A stretch of DNA of 64,000 nt, from assembly GCA_037127255.1 (NCBI GenBank), contig JBANSL010000007.1, forward strand, positions 61,551,038 through 61,615,037, given 5' to 3'. This DNA comes from Persicaria tinctoria. Its lineage: Eukaryota > Streptophyta > Magnoliopsida > Caryophyllales > Polygonaceae. Within the stretch, counting starts at the first letter, position 1. Every line of letters starts with the position of its first letter. The position numbers and the translations under genes are program-made. The notes beneath the pieces were generated by a model that saw only the letters and a list, made by a program, of their open reading frames with translations, was not told the origin of the DNA and ran no database searches. This document shows, piece by piece, positions 42,706 through 55,236 of this stretch.

Positions 42706-44560
42706 ATCGAGCATTAGTTAGGAAGTTTAGCTCATAGACTCGACAAACACAAGCATTTAACAAACCGCATTCAAAAACAGTGCAAGAACATACCTCTGCT
42801 ATTGTGGGCATCCACAACAGTAGTAACAGATGATAGATGATACTCCAATGTTGAATTTTCAGAAGCAATTTGTTGTTCATCACCATGAGATGCATTTCCA
42901 TTTTGCTTTCAGAAGCAGTAGTAACAAATGATAGGTAAGTCCTGAAAGAAGATAGCCATGTCTTTCCACCATAAAATATGTCATCCCTAGCAAGTGCAAT
43001 CAGAAATAATGTATGAGTTGATGCAATCCAAACTTGTAACCCATAAACAAAATGAAGGAATATTATTTTTCCCTGCAGAATATTATTTTGAAATTGGTTC
43101 CATGTGAGCTAGCATGCAGTGTTCCCACATCTCAGATGCCCTACTACATGACCATCCAACCAAACCCCTAGCAACAAAGATAGAAATCATCAAGAAAGAG
43201 GTAGATAGAAAAGGAGATTCTTAGCCAGATAATCGCCAACCTAGGAAAACCTAGCAAAAACTCGCCAAATTGTAATGGATGAATAAGTTTGACCCTCCAA
43301 AATCATCAAAACCCAAAAGAGAAAGTATAAGAATTTGTCAAAAATCAATGGATAATAGATTTTTTAGATGGCATGCATGATCAAGATTCAGAACACATCC
43401 TCTTGCGCATGGAGGAGGATTATAACCTAGCAAAACAAATAATGGCTGTCAAGAATGATCTTTGACATGGTAGATTTAAAACAAATATGTGATTTTGTGA
43501 TTATCTTCTTTCCACTTCAAAAAGAAGATAATCACAAAATCACATTTTATTTTCACATATGAAAACAAAAAAAGGGCCAAATAAGATTTGTCCTTGGTTT
43601 CTCATTTGAAAGTAAATTCATGTTAAGCAACAAGTATACAACAAGGTGTCTTTCATAAACGATTGATTCCAAATCAGAAAGGGCCAAATAATAAGATTTG
43701 TCATTGTAAGGGATAAATTGAAACATGAGCAGATAAATTACCTTACCCGAGTTTTTTCCTAACAATCTTATCATACCATACCGAATCCTTAATAATATTT
43801 TAAAGGAGATTGGTGTTGCATACTTGCACAGATTGGGAGAACATCCGCTATCTACATCTGCCGATTGTGAATCTAGATCATCAAATCAAACCCTAACCAA
43901 GCTCATGATTAGAAAATCAAACCCTAATCATCAGATTCCCGATTCCAAACCCCATATTTCACCAAATCAAACCCTAATCAAGTTTTTGAATTGAAAGAAG
44001 AAGGGTTTCGAAAAGTTTGCTTGACAATGCAGAGAGAACACTCAAAAATCACTTGAACTCAGAGCCGAGGAAGAGAGAGAGGGGGGGGAACATCCCCTAT
44101 TAAAGCATAGACAAAGGCAAAACAAGATCTAAAAACTTAGATCTGAAAAAGGGTTAACAAAAGGGTTGAAAAATGTGTGAGAATGCTTACTCGTTAGGGT
44201 TTTGAGAGAGAGCATCCATCTTCGTAATTACCGGTCAGAGGAAGAGAGAGAAGAGATGAGACAGTGATTGTGGTCGGTGTCGACCATCGTCTTTGTACAT
44301 ATGTAGTCCCCGGCAAGAAGGAAAGGAAAGGAGAAACTTCTGTAGTCGCCAGATAGAGGGAATGGAGAGGGTCCAAGAGGAGAGACCAGAGGAAGATGGA
44401 TATTTTAGGGTAAAGAGGGTGGAGAAGTTCAATGTTTTGTGTGAGTCTGAGAGAGAGATAAATGGATGATATTTTTTTAAGTTTAAATTTTCCGAAAATT
44501 TTGAAACACTGCCTATTTTTTCTAAGTTGTTCCATCCCGGCGTTTCAATTTTTAGAATCG
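42706..44560. other. Interior of the CACTA-type element right of the LTR
   Basis: No protein was recognised. A duplicated phrase (CAGAAGCA-TT/AGTAGTAACA) occurs at 42820-42930. A pair of complementary runs (TTCACTTC, AAGAAGATAATCACAAAATCACA) lies near 43490-43540. 43850-44200 has repeated AATCAAACCCTAATCA phrases and then a leader-like purine-rich zone. Confidence 0.4.
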
Positions 44561-44745
44561 TATATCCCGCGTGTTTGAATTTTTTTTAGAATTAACTATT
44601 TAACATCGGTCAATAATAATAACTGTTGTCAAAACTTATTTTAACATCACAAATTTAATAACTGATGTAATATAATAAATTTACATTATGCGTATTTCTG
44701 ACTGATGTGAATAATGTGATGTCTATGAACATAATTCTAGTAGTG

Positions 44746-47060
44746 TTGGCTCACTTCTTCAACAATTTCAATACGGAGTTTGGCCATATTTGAAGGGCTT
44801 AGGTGTTCATTTGTGGTACCTTCTCAGCTTCTCTGCATCTCCGGCTGTTTGTCTATGGTACTTTTTGTTGAATTTTGTTATTCAAAGATGTAATTATATA
44901 TGGTGGGGAAACAAAAGAACGTTTCTTAGAAACTGACTTGGTTGATATCCTCTTTGTTCTTCTTAATTAATTCGATTTCCAATCAAAGCTTACGAGAGTT
45001 TCTACCTCCTCAAAGGTTTTTGAGAGTTTCATAGATACTCTAAGAATTTGTACGTAAATGAATTTAGGGTTTTTGGGACATTTAGTATATGAATTCTATA
45101 GATGAATTTAGGATGGGGATACCATTTTTTAACTTTTTATAGTTAGTATGGTTAGAAATTCAATACCACTTGATGCCTTCAAAGAGGAGTTCAATTCAGA
45201 AAACCATAAATAATCATTGCACTAAGCTCTTAAATTCCAAGTGGATAAAATATTAAAGATAATACTGTCAGATTTCAACAGGCCCTCGTGATAGCATACT
45301 TAAAGATGTAACACTCCTCCTATGAATTCCTTGAGGTGAATAGGAAAAGATGAATTGAATGTGATAGGGAAGCCAATAGCGTCTAATACTACATGCATAT
45401 GAATTTTGATCTAATCAAAACATTTGTGTGAGTGTGACAAAATTTAAGATGAATGGACTGTGATAGTGATGCCCCTTCTATTTTGTTTTGATGAAGGCAA
45501 AACTGAAGGTCTGTTCAATGTCTTTGAGGAGAACTCACAGTTCAGAAGAGCCCCCTGATGGGCAGGGCGAGAATATATGCTAATTGCTAAGGTAAGCGGC
45601 TAATATTCTGTTGTTTTAACTTTTGACATTAGGTTTTAGTGAGGCATGAGTTTTCATAATCATTGATGGTTGTTTACAACTTCATGAGCTCAATTCCAGT
45701 TTCATAAAGTGGAAAGCCAAGTAGATAATCATTTTCAAGTATTATACATTTATTTCTAATCTAGTGAGCAATTTATCCATCATTTGCTTAAGATGAGGTT
45801 TACTAATGAAATTAAATGTTATATATGTTTTCTTATTTTCTATTTCTCTTCTATTTGTATTGTTCTTTGTCTAGTTTAGTTTATTGACAAGCTTTGAACA
45901 TTGACTTGGAACAAATCATCGAGAAATCCAAATTCTTGTATGAGAAATGCGATCCCATGTTTGTTGTGATTGTCGCTTAGAATAATCACTGCATCCTTGA
46001 ATGATTGTGAGTTACCCCTGCTTTTATTTTCCTTTTCAATTCAAGGGCATTTTTTCCTATGCACTACCATGTCTTGCATGATAAGGTTGGTATTTATTTT
46101 AATGATATAAAGGAGCTTGTTCACAACCTTTCCCATGTGAGTATAAAATACTTGATGTTTTCTCCACCTTTTAAGTCATATATTATGGTGGTGATTTTTC
46201 CCTCAAAGTTTCGAAAGGGTTTTTGGGAACTTAAAATATCTACAAATGGTTTAACTCCTAGAAAGTTTGAGCATGCATTCTAATGTACAGGTGAATGTTT
46301 AACCACGGTGGTAAATTCCTGATGTGAATTAAAAATGCATGTCTAAAATGCTTCCTAGTAAAATGCAGCTCATTCTTTCTCTTGATATTAGTGAATCAAA
46401 TTTATGGTTCTTCCATGAGAATTCTGAAAGTGATTAGCATATGTCGTAGGAACAAAGGAAATGGGTTATTTTATTAGACGACAACCGTCCATCAGCCATC
46501 GGTATTCTTTCGAGGCTTGGCCTCTATTTTTGCCTACTGGTAAGTTGATTTTGTCCAGATTAGGGCCTATTTTGTTTGAGTTTTTTTATAAGTGATGACA
46601 TTTTTAGGTATTTGGTACATATAGTGTTATTAAAAGAGAGTTTTATTTGTATTATCTGGTATATGCAGTACACAGTGTATTCAAAATGTAGATTTTCTAT
46701 CCATCCCAACATATTTCGAATGAGTATTTTGAATTAATGTATTTACAGTGTTGATAAATTATTTTCTTCTTATATGAATAAGTATTTTGAATTAAGGTAT
46801 AATCTTGTGCTTGGATCATTTAATGTCTTCTGCAGAAATGCCTTATTGATTTTCATTCATTGTAGATTTGTGATCGAGCTAGAGCATAATGTTTCTTGCA
46901 GAGAGCCGGAGACAATAAGCAATATCTGCTCAACACTTTGGGATGAAGATAGAGGTCCAAACATAATTATGAAGTTAGAATTATTTTATTTGTTAAAGAA
47001 CCTTATGCATGAGTTTGAACTTTTAAGAGATGATTGTAGTTCTGTTAGTAACTAATCGAA
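44746..47060. other. Outer CACTA interior with exon-like pieces
   Basis: Three open pieces on the plus strand have intron-like borders. About 45497-45590 is followed by GTAAGC. About 46451-46541 (VILLDDNRPSAIGILSRLGL) is followed by GTAAGT. About 46905-47055 (EPETISNICSTLWDEDRGPN, then IIMKLELFYLLKNLMHEFEL) follows TTGCAG and ends in a stop. They could be exons of one captured gene. I do not recognise the protein. Confidence 0.4.
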
Positions 47061-47099
47061 CAGTGTAATGATATATTTTGATTGTAATTTTTTTTAAAA

Positions 47100-47353
47100 T
47101 AAATACAATTCCATGGCGTTTTTAAAACGCCATGGATTGTGCAACTTTTGAATATTTAAAAAAAAAAAGATATCTATGGCGTTTAAAAAATGCGATGGTT
47201 TGGTTTTCTATGGCGTTTGTCAAAACGCCATGAAAAGGTTGACTAAAAGACGGCGTCGGCTTCGACGACATTGAGACATGGTGTTTTTCAATGCCATGTT
47301 TACGCTTTTATGGCGTTTTTTAAACGTCCTAAAAGGGTATATATGTACTAGTG
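47100..47353. repeat. Right subterminal repeats and terminus of the outer CACTA
   Basis: Motifs such as CCATGGCGTTTTTAAAACGC, TATGGCGTTTGTCAAAACGC and GGCGTTTTTTAAACG alternate in both orientations. They lead to GTATATATGTACTAGTG at 47353, followed by ATT. Confidence 0.75.
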
Positions 47354-47639
47354 ATTGGAAATTTATACTTAACTTATATAAAATAAAATCTAAATGCAAA
47401 ACCAAAAATATCCATCTCAAACTAAAACATATATAACAACATCTATAGTAATTTAAATTATATTTTTAATTAAATAATTTTATAAAAGTCTAACAGCTAA
47501 ATATTTATTTAATAAAATTATTCATTTAGTACACAATGAATATCACTTGCAACATTAATAATGTAAAAAATAATTCAAAATATTAACCTTAACTTATTTG
47601 AGCAGAGCATCATTACCATAGGTGATTAATGTTAAAGTC

Positions 47640-47880
47640 TAACCAAGAATTTGAGATAATATTAGTTACAAGGGTTAAAGTGCTAATTTAGAGAGGAAAC
47701 AAAGTATGGATGACTATTAATGGTTTAGGGTGTTGATTTGAGAAGAAAAACAAAATTTATGGTTGCTTACCTTGCAATTGTGGAAAAGCTTCTTTCCCAG
47801 AAAAATTTTCGATCACAATTTGTATTTCAAGTTTACCCACATAACCCATAAATTTCCCGCCCAATTACATTCCACAACTA
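47640..47880 (+). pseudogene. Divergent partial copy of the CMT array unit
   Basis: From about 47720 the sequence (GGTGTTGATTTGAGAAG, CTTACCTTGCAATTGTGGAA, CCCAGAAAAATTTTCGATCA) follows the first 150 bases of the array units with many changes and then departs. It covers only the non-coding start of the unit. Confidence 0.55.
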
Positions 47881-48234
47881 AGAATATACATACAAGACAA
47901 GGAAAAAAAGGCAGTTGTCGAGGGTGTGCAGCAACGGGCGCACCTCAATGGTTTCGAGTCGAAACTTGAGGATTTCTGGTTGAAATGTTGAGTCGTTATC
48001 AACTTGTTTGCTCGATTCCGCTATATTGCATGCCGAATTTTAGAAAATGATCAACATGAAAGTTGTATATATTTGAATCAACTTTCCAACAAGCTATAGA
48101 ACGAATCGATCCGAATTTTATCGATCTAAAACAACTCATTATATCGAAACGTCTTTAAGTTGGAACTATCCGAAAACCGCCTGCTCGACGATAAGCTCTC
48201 CTTATCTTGATTCTTACCACATGAGTCTGTTACA

Positions 48235-49628
48235 AAATAATTATGCATGGATGACTATCTTGCAATTGTGGAAATACTTTTTTTCCATAAAAAAAAGATC
48301 AAAATTCGTATTTTGAGTAGACCCGTCTAAATCTAAATTTTTCCAACCAATAATAAGATACAAATAAAATATAGATGGAAAATTCGTATTCGTATATTTG
48401 TTTTTTATGCACAACTTTGATGACGGAGAAAGAGATCCTGCAAGCGACGAACCATTTCTCACAGGCACTAGTTGATGGGAACATCTACAACTTAAACGAC
48501 AATGCTCATGTCCAAGTAAGTATCTCTCCTTCTAACATGGTATATGCCAATCTTCCAATGTTTTAGAAGAGGTTACCCCTAGCATCCAATCTTGTTCAAC
48601 TATTTCCGGTGATCTTGACTGAGAACTAGCGACTGGACGAGATATGAACACTAGCATGAATGAAATATGCCAATCAGCCATGACAGAAAATTTCAAAAAC
48701 GAGATTATTGGATCTCTATTCAGGTTGTGGCGCCATGTCCACGGGCCTTTGTCTCGGAGCTAACGTTTGTGGTATCAAACTTACAACGGTATGTCCACGA
48801 ACTAATAAGTAGTCTTGTGTAACTATATTTTACAACATTCGATCGATGTATAATTCTCATAATTTACATTTTATGCAGAGATGGATGTTTGATCTCAATA
48901 ACCATGCTTGTGGGAGTATGAGGGAAAATCATCCTGAGACAGAGGTAAAGAATGGATTTTCCTTATGTTTTGTTATATTTGCCATTTTTTCAGTGGCTCA
49001 AAACCCTAGCGTGATTAATTAATCCAGGTCATAAATGAAATAGTTGAAGATTTTTTTTCACTGTTCAAGGAGTGGGAAAAGCATTGTTTGCATTTTTGCT
49101 TCAAACAAGGAAATGAAACATATGAAGCCTTAAGCCTTTCAAGGTTTGCAAAATGAAGAAGAGAATGGTGATGATGATGATGAAGCTGATGGTGAAGATT
49201 CTGAATAATTTAAAGTTCAAAAAGTCCTTGATATATGTTATGGAGATCCAAAAACATTAAAAAAACGCGTCCTATACTAGGTATTTTGACAACTATGTTA
49301 TGTAAATTATAAAATATGTTTAGAACGCAAATTTGATTAGAGAATGGCATTAAACTTGGTTTTAAAGATACTCCAACAAAAAATGGTTGTTTGCAACTAT
49401 GTTTGATTGCAATATCTAACATCGGAACAAGTTTTGAATTGTACATGGATTGAGTTATTAAGGCCTCTTAGTTTCAATGTAATTACAAGTAAGATGGAAG
49501 GCCTAAGGGTCTGAACCTATTTAGGAATATTATCGTTCCTTATAGTGTTCATCCTCCCGACAAAAATCATGTGCCCGCCACTGATTTCAAGAATTTGAGT
49601 TGGATTAGAGTGTTGATTTAGGGAGGGA
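48235..49628 (+). pseudogene. Chromomethylase fragment, array unit 1
   Basis: The frame from 48375 includes NHFSQALVDGNIYNLNDNAH, the usual BAH-region phrase of plant CMTs (HY-QA-VDG-IYNL-DDAHV). A GTAAGT donor follows. At about 48695-48790 is [19 protein letters not shown], motif I that binds S-adenosylmethionine, then GTATGT. An exon with FDLNNHACGSMRENHPETE follows at about 48880-48943. About 49029-49270 gives EDFFSLFKEWEKHC, an acidic run and VLDICYGDPKTLKKR, the chromodomain start. CMTs place CHG methylation at H3K9me2-marked DNA. Stops (for example after LPMF, and in the acidic run) make it non-functional. The catalytic PCQ loop lies outside the unit. Confidence 0.88.
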
Positions 49629-50464
49629 AAAAATAATTATGCATAGATGACTATCTTGCAATTGTGGAAATACTTTTTTTCCATAAAAAAAAAAGATCAA
49701 AATTCGTATTTTGAGTTGACCCGTCTAAATCCAAAATTTTCCATCCAATAATAAGATACAAATAAGATATAGATGGAAAATTCGTATTCGTATATTTGTT
49801 TTCTATGCATAACTTTGATGACGGAGAAAGAGATCATGCAAGCGACGAACCATTTCTCACAGGCGCTAGTTGATGGCAACATCTACAACTTAAATGACAA
49901 TGCTCATGTCCAAGTAAGTATCTCTCCTACTAACATGGTATATGCCAATCTTCCAATGTTTTAGATGAGGTTACCCCTAGCAGCCAATCTTGTTCAACTA
50001 TTTCCGGTGATCTTGACGGAGAACTAGCGACTGGACGAGGTATGTATGAACACTAGCATTAATGAAATATGCCAATCAGCCCTGGCAGAAAATTTCAAAA
50101 CGAGATTATTGGATCTCTATTCAGGTTGTGGTGCCATGTCCACGGGCCTTTGTCTCGGAGCTAATGCTTGTGATGTCAAACTTACAACGGTATGTCCACA
50201 AACTAATAAGTAGTCTTGTGTAACTATATTTTACAACATTCGATCGATGTATAATTCTCATAATTTACATTTTATGTAGAGATGGACGGTTGATCTCAAT
50301 AACCATGTTTGTGGGAGTGTGAGGGAAAATCATCCTGAGACAGAGGTAAAGAAGGGATTTTCCTTATATTTGCCATTTTTTCAGTGGGTCAAAACCCTAG
50401 CTTGATTAATTAATCCAGGTCATAAATTAAATAGTTGAAGATTTTTTGGCACTGTTCAAGGAGT

Positions 50465-53126
50465 CACTAGCTAGTACAAAATGTATATTATAAGACGCCA
50501 CATAGACAACGGTTTCTATAAAGATGGTGTCTATGTTGAAAAAAATTAGAGATTTTTGGGACGGACAACGGTTATAAATTTAACCGTTGTCTTTGGGTGT
50601 GTTTGTATTTATAAAGACAACGGGCATTTAAAAAAACGTTGTTATATGTACAAAAGACTTCTCAAATAAAATGATTCATAAAATTGTTGTGTAAGGCCAA
50701 TTAGAATCGTTGTCTATTAGGTTATTAAGACAACGAATATTTAAAAAACCGTTGTTATATATATAGAAGACATCTCAAAGGAAACGGTTATTAAAACCGT
50801 TGTCTAAGGCTGAATAAAATCGACTTTTAGCATGTTTAAAAGACAACGGATATTTAAAGAACCGTTGTTTTAGATAGAGAAGCATTCTCAAAGAAAACGG
50901 TTCCTAAAACCGTTGTGTAAGGTTGATTATATTTGTTGTCTATTAAGGCATAAAGACAAGGAATATTTAAAAAACTGTTGTTATATGTATAGAAAATGTA
51001 TCAAAGAAAACGGTTATTAAAACCATTGTCTAATGTTGAATAAAATTTCGTTTAGCAAGTTGAAAATACAACGGATATTTAAAGAACCGTTGTTATATAT
51101 AGAGAAGACTTCTCAAAGAAAACGGTTCATAAAACCGTTGTGTAAAACCAATTATAATCGTTGTCTATTACGTTACAAAGACAACAAATATTTAAAAGAC
51201 CGTTGTTATATATATAGAAAACGTTTAAAAGAAAACGGTTATTAAAACCGTTGTCTATGATTGAATAAAATCGACTTTTAGCAAGTTTGAATAACCGTGG
51301 TTATATAGAAGCGCTCAAATAAAACGGTTCATAAAGGGGAGATATAACCCTAGCTTGGCCACCACCTCCTCACTTTCACTCAGTTGCCTCCCTCTCAACT
51401 GTTTATTCTTTCTCAGATCTGCAACCATGCCGACCCACACTCGACCCCCGAGTTCCCGACATTACCAACTCCGACGCCCGAGTCCTCGACGTCGCCAAAT
51501 CATCACTGGTTCTTCCTACAATCTCCACAACTCTCCACCTTCTCTCCGCCGAGGTTGGCGGGAGTCTAGGTTGGCGGGAGGAGGTGAATGGGAAGAGGAA
51601 GCGTGGTCGGCTGCCCAAGTCTGGTGGTGCGGAAAAGGTGGTGGCTCCTCCGAATGAGAAGGCAGATCTCGGGCACCCTCGTTGGATTCCGACTTCTCTA
51701 TTGTCAAGTAATCTCTTCAACCCCGTTCACTTCAATTGGAGATTCAAGTACGATTTTATTAGGGTTTTGATTTGGGGGAAAAGTTACTGTTGTGTTAGGG
51801 TTTGGTTTGGTTAGTGAAATTGAAGTGTTGATATGCTACCTTATTGGTTCCGTTCATGTGTTGATTGGTATAGCGACTAGTTAAGGCTAATTTATTGAAT
51901 AGCATTGCATTGCTGATTTTGGTGTTTTTTCTTCCTCATCCTAAATGGGTGCAGTAATTGGATCAAGGTTGAGAGTCTTGTACATATAAGTAATTTATCT
52001 TGCTCTTTGGTGATAATTCTTTTTTGGGCTAAATCTATCGGTGTCTGTTTTTTTTTTCATTGATTGTGAGCAGGGTTCAAATTTCTATTGTGTGAAGATA
52101 AAAATTATATCTTTATGTGACAACACATTCAAAATAGTTTTACTGTTTATAGTATTTTAATGAGTTGAGAGAATAAATGGGCAATAACACTCATTCAAAT
52201 GTTTAATTAAAGGCTAGTCTTTTTTCTTAATGTTATTGCCTCCATATGTATGGATGTATGACTAGATCACTAATGAAATTGAAGTGTTCAAAGTGCTGCA
52301 AATAAATATACATAATTAATGCAAGCAAGGTGACTAGATCAATTTACTGACAAAACTTGAGGAAAGTTCAATTTTAGTAACCTATGTGCTATTTTTTTTT
52401 GAGAGTTTTTGTAGAAAGATAAAGCTTTAATGCTAAATGAGGTGATAGAGTACTTAAAACAACTGCAAACTAAAGTTCAGCTAACGAGTGCAAGAAGCAT
52501 GTCACAACGGTTAACGATTTAAGGGATTCTAGTCAAAGATTTTTATAAAGCTAGACAACGGTTAACGATTAGATAGACAATGGTTAAAATATATGTACAC
52601 AACGGCTTCAATGTACTTACACAACGGCTTCAATGTACTTACACAACGGTTCGACTTTAAATAGCCAACGATTAATTTTATTTATACCACGGTTAAAAGT
52701 ATATTACACAACGGTTAACATGCACATAGACAACAATTAGAATCTCCTTAGACAACGGGTAATGTGGAATTAGCAACGGGTAATGTATAACTAGACAACA
52801 ATTACAATCTCCTAAAACAACGTTTAGAATGTGATTAGGCAATGGTTAAAACCGGATAAAAATCGGATATCCTAACTTTAGACAACGGTTATAGTGACTT
52901 TAGACAACAGTTATAACCGATTAATATGATTTGGACCCAATTTTGGAGTTGCATAGACACCAGTTATTTGGAATCTATCGCAATGGATATAACCGTTGTC
53001 TTAGTGAACCGTTGTGATTGCCACAACCGTTGTATTTTCAAAAACCACACAGGCTGATGCAACGGTTCTAAAACCGTTGTGCGTTTTGTAAATTAACCGT
53101 TGTGTAAGGCCTTTTTTGTACTAGTG
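50465..53126. mobile_element. Non-autonomous CACTA-type element inside CMT unit 2
   Basis: The left end is CACTAGCTAGTACAAAATG. The right end on the minus strand is CACTAGTACAAAAAAGGCC. Both flanks are AGT (50462-50464 and 53127-53129). Subterminal zones (about 50500-51330 and 52490-53110) consist of dozens of copies of AACCGTTGTCT and AGACAACGGTT. The middle (51340-51820) is GC-richer and leader-like, with short Pro/Ser-rich frames, possibly a captured first exon. No transposase was found, so movement must have relied on a related autonomous element. Confidence 0.92.
51355..52480 (+). other. Interior of the CMT-inserted CACTA element
   Basis: 51355-51657 is a 100-codon frame rich in Ser, Pro and Arg without a known domain. 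On the minus strand an equally long frame exists, so neither is convincing. It is followed by T-rich sequence typical of a first plant intron (51730-52480). The look is of a captured promoter-leader-exon piece. Confidence 0.4.
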
Positions 53127-53779
53127 AGTGGGAAAAGCTTTGTTTGCATTTTTGCCTCAAAAAAGGAAATGAAACATATGAAGCCTTTCAAGGTTTGCAA
53201 AATGAAGAAGATAATGGTGATGATGATGGTGATGATAATGAAGCTGATGGTGAAGATTCTAAAGGATTTGAAGTTCAAAATGTTCTTGATATATGTTATG
53301 GAGATCCAAAAACATTAAAAAAATGCGGCCTATACTATGTATTTTTACACAATAAATTATGGGGTGCATGATTAGCTGAACTACTTAGCTAGCACATGAA
53401 CTCATGCTCGGGTTGATGTGTCTAATATGCCTGTTCTGACAACTATGTTATGTAAATTATAAAATATGATTAGAACGCAAATTTGATTAGAGAAAGACAT
53501 TATACTTGGTTTTAAAGTTACTCCAACAAAAAATGGTTGTATGCAACTGTGTTTGATTGGAAAATCTAACATCAGAACAAGTTCTGACTAGTACATGGCT
53601 TGAGTTATTAAGGCCTCTTAGTTTCAATGTAATTACAAGTAAGATGGAAGGCCTAAGGATGTTAAAATATTTTGGAATATTATCGTTCCTTATAGTGTTC
53701 ATCCTCCCAGCAAAAATCATGTGCCCGCCACTGATTTCAAGAATTTGAGTTGGGTCAGAGTGTTGATTTAGGGAGGGAA

Positions 53780-55236
53780 AAAAAATTATGCATGGATGAC
53801 TATTTTGCAATTGGGGAAATACTTTTTTCCATAAAAAAAAAGATCAAAATTCGTATTCCGAGTATACCCGTCTAAATCTAAATTTTACCACCCAATAATA
53901 AAATACAAAAAAGATATAGATGGAAAATTCGTATTCGTATATTTGTTTGCTGTGCACAATTTTGATGACGGAGAAAGAGATCATTCAAGCGACGAACCAT
54001 TTCTCACAGGTGCTAGTTGATGGGGACATCTACAACTTAAATGACAATACTCATGTCCAAGTAAGTATATCTCCTACTAACATGGTATATGCCAATCTTC
54101 CAATGTTTTAGAAGAGGTTACCCCTAGCAGGCAATCTTGTTCAACTATTTCCAGTGATCTTGACGGAGAACTAGCGACTGGACGAGATATGAACACTAGC
54201 GTGAACGAAATATTCCAATCAACCATGTCACAAAATTTCAAAATGAGATTATTGGATCTCTATTCAGGTTGTGGTGCCATGTCCACGGTCCTTTGTCTCG
54301 GAGCTATCGTTTGTGGTGTCAGGCTTACAACGGTATGTCCAAAAACAAATAAGTAGTCTTGTGTAACCATATTTTAAAACATTCGATCGATGTATAATTC
54401 TCATAATTTACATTTTATGCAGAGATGGACGGTTGATCTTGAGACAAAAGTAAAGAAGGGATTTTCCTTATTTTTTGTTATATTTGCCATTTTTTCAGTG
54501 GCACAAAACCCTAGCTTGATTGCTTAATCAAGGTCATAAATAAAATAGTTGAAGATTTTCTAGCACTCTTCAAGGTGTGGGAAAAGCTTTGTTTGCATTT
54601 TTGCTTCAAAGAAGGAAATGAAACATATGAAACCTTTCAAGGTTTGCAAAATGAAGAAGAGAATGGTGACGATGAGGGTGAAGATAATGAAGCTGATGGT
54701 GAAGATTCTAAAGAATTTGAAGTTCAAAAAGTCCTTCATATATGTTATGGAGATCCACAAACATTAAAAAAACGCGGCCTATACTAGGTATTTTGACACA
54801 ATAAATTATGGGGTGCATGATTAGCTGAACTACTTAGCTAGCACATGAACTCATGTTGGGGTTGATGTGTCTAATATCCCCTCTCTGACAGCTATGTTAT
54901 TAAAATTATAAAATATGATTAGAACGCAAATTTGATTAGAGAAAGACATTAAACTTGGTTTTAAAGATACTCCAATAAAAAATGGTTGTTTGCAACTGTG
55001 TTTGATTGGAATATCTAACATCAGAACAAGTTTTGAACTATACATGGCTTGAGTTATTAAGGCCTCTTAGTACTAGTTTCAATGTAATTACATATAAGAT
55101 GGAAGGCCTAAGGATCTGAACCTATTTAGGAACATTATCGTTCCTTATAGTGTTCATCCTCCCGACAAAAATCATGTGCCCGCCATTGATTTCAAGAATT
55201 CGAGTTGGGTTAGAGTGTTGATTTAGGGAGGGAAAA
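53780..55236 (+). pseudogene. Chromomethylase fragment, array unit 3
   Basis: The BAH-end frame is at 53920 and the motif I exon at about 54240-54333; the glycine-rich SGCGAMST part is readable. The following exon is shortened: after AGATGGACGGTTGATCTT it jumps to GAGACAAAAG, losing the HACGS-RENHP part present in units 1, 2 and 4. The acidic linker and chromodomain start (VLHICYGDPQTLKKRGLY) are at 54575-54787. Neither the KEWEKLC frame nor the unit as a whole is open. Confidence 0.87.

Larger units (their letters stand above)
38107..44745. mobile_element. Complete CACTA-type element with TTG target duplication
   Basis: The left terminus is CACTACTAGAATTTTGTTCA (38107). The right terminus on the minus strand is CACTACTAGAATTATGTTCA (44745), and the match continues into ATAGACATC. 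Both flanks are TTG (38104-38106 and 44746-44748). Subterminal DNA is rich in AACATCGGTT and AACCGATGT motifs on both sides. No transposase is present. The interior holds an SRFR1-like fragment and a 2-kb LTR insertion. It is closely related to the truncated element at 23931, which offers an internal comparison. Confidence 0.9.
8218..47353. mobile_element. Outermost CACTA-type element (candidate), holding nested elements
   Basis: The left end at 8218 reads CACTACTAAAAATATAG. The right end, read on the minus strand from 47353, is CACTAGTACATATATAC. The two are similar, and the similarity continues into shared subterminal motifs built on TATGGCGTTTTAAAACGCC. The bases flanking both ends are ATT, a 3-bp target duplication as CACTA elements make. 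After removing the nested CACTA elements at 9182-37660 and 38107-44745, about 4 kb of the element's own DNA remains, a normal size for a non-autonomous CACTA. No transposase belongs to it. The pairing over 39 kb is an inference. Confidence 0.6.
49629..53779 (+). pseudogene. Chromomethylase fragment, array unit 2, split by a CACTA element
   Basis: It has the same order as unit 1: BAH-end frame at 49773, motif I exon at about 50105-50190, the next exon at about 50279-50345, and a third exon opening at about 50419. The third exon is interrupted after AAGGAGT at 50464 by the element at 50465-53126. It resumes at 53127 with AGTGGGAAAAGC, continuing into EEDNGDDDGDDNEADGEDS and VLDICYGDPKTLKKCGLYY (53144-53371). 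The insertion lies in the codons for the KEWEKLC segment, so it entered coding sequence of the source gene. Confidence 0.88.

Noticed and set aside
40671..42710. ACAAT on both sides of the mosaic LTR as a firm target duplication
   Set aside because: It holds only if the LTR ends three bases earlier than its relatives, whose ends include ACAACA; the match may arise from that terminus by chance.
53093..53318. Met/Lys-rich frame and its Phe/Ile-rich antisense partner
   Set aside because: They are frame-shifted readings of the acidic linker of the CMT fragment; the frame giving the linker plus ICYGDPKTLKK is the meaningful one.
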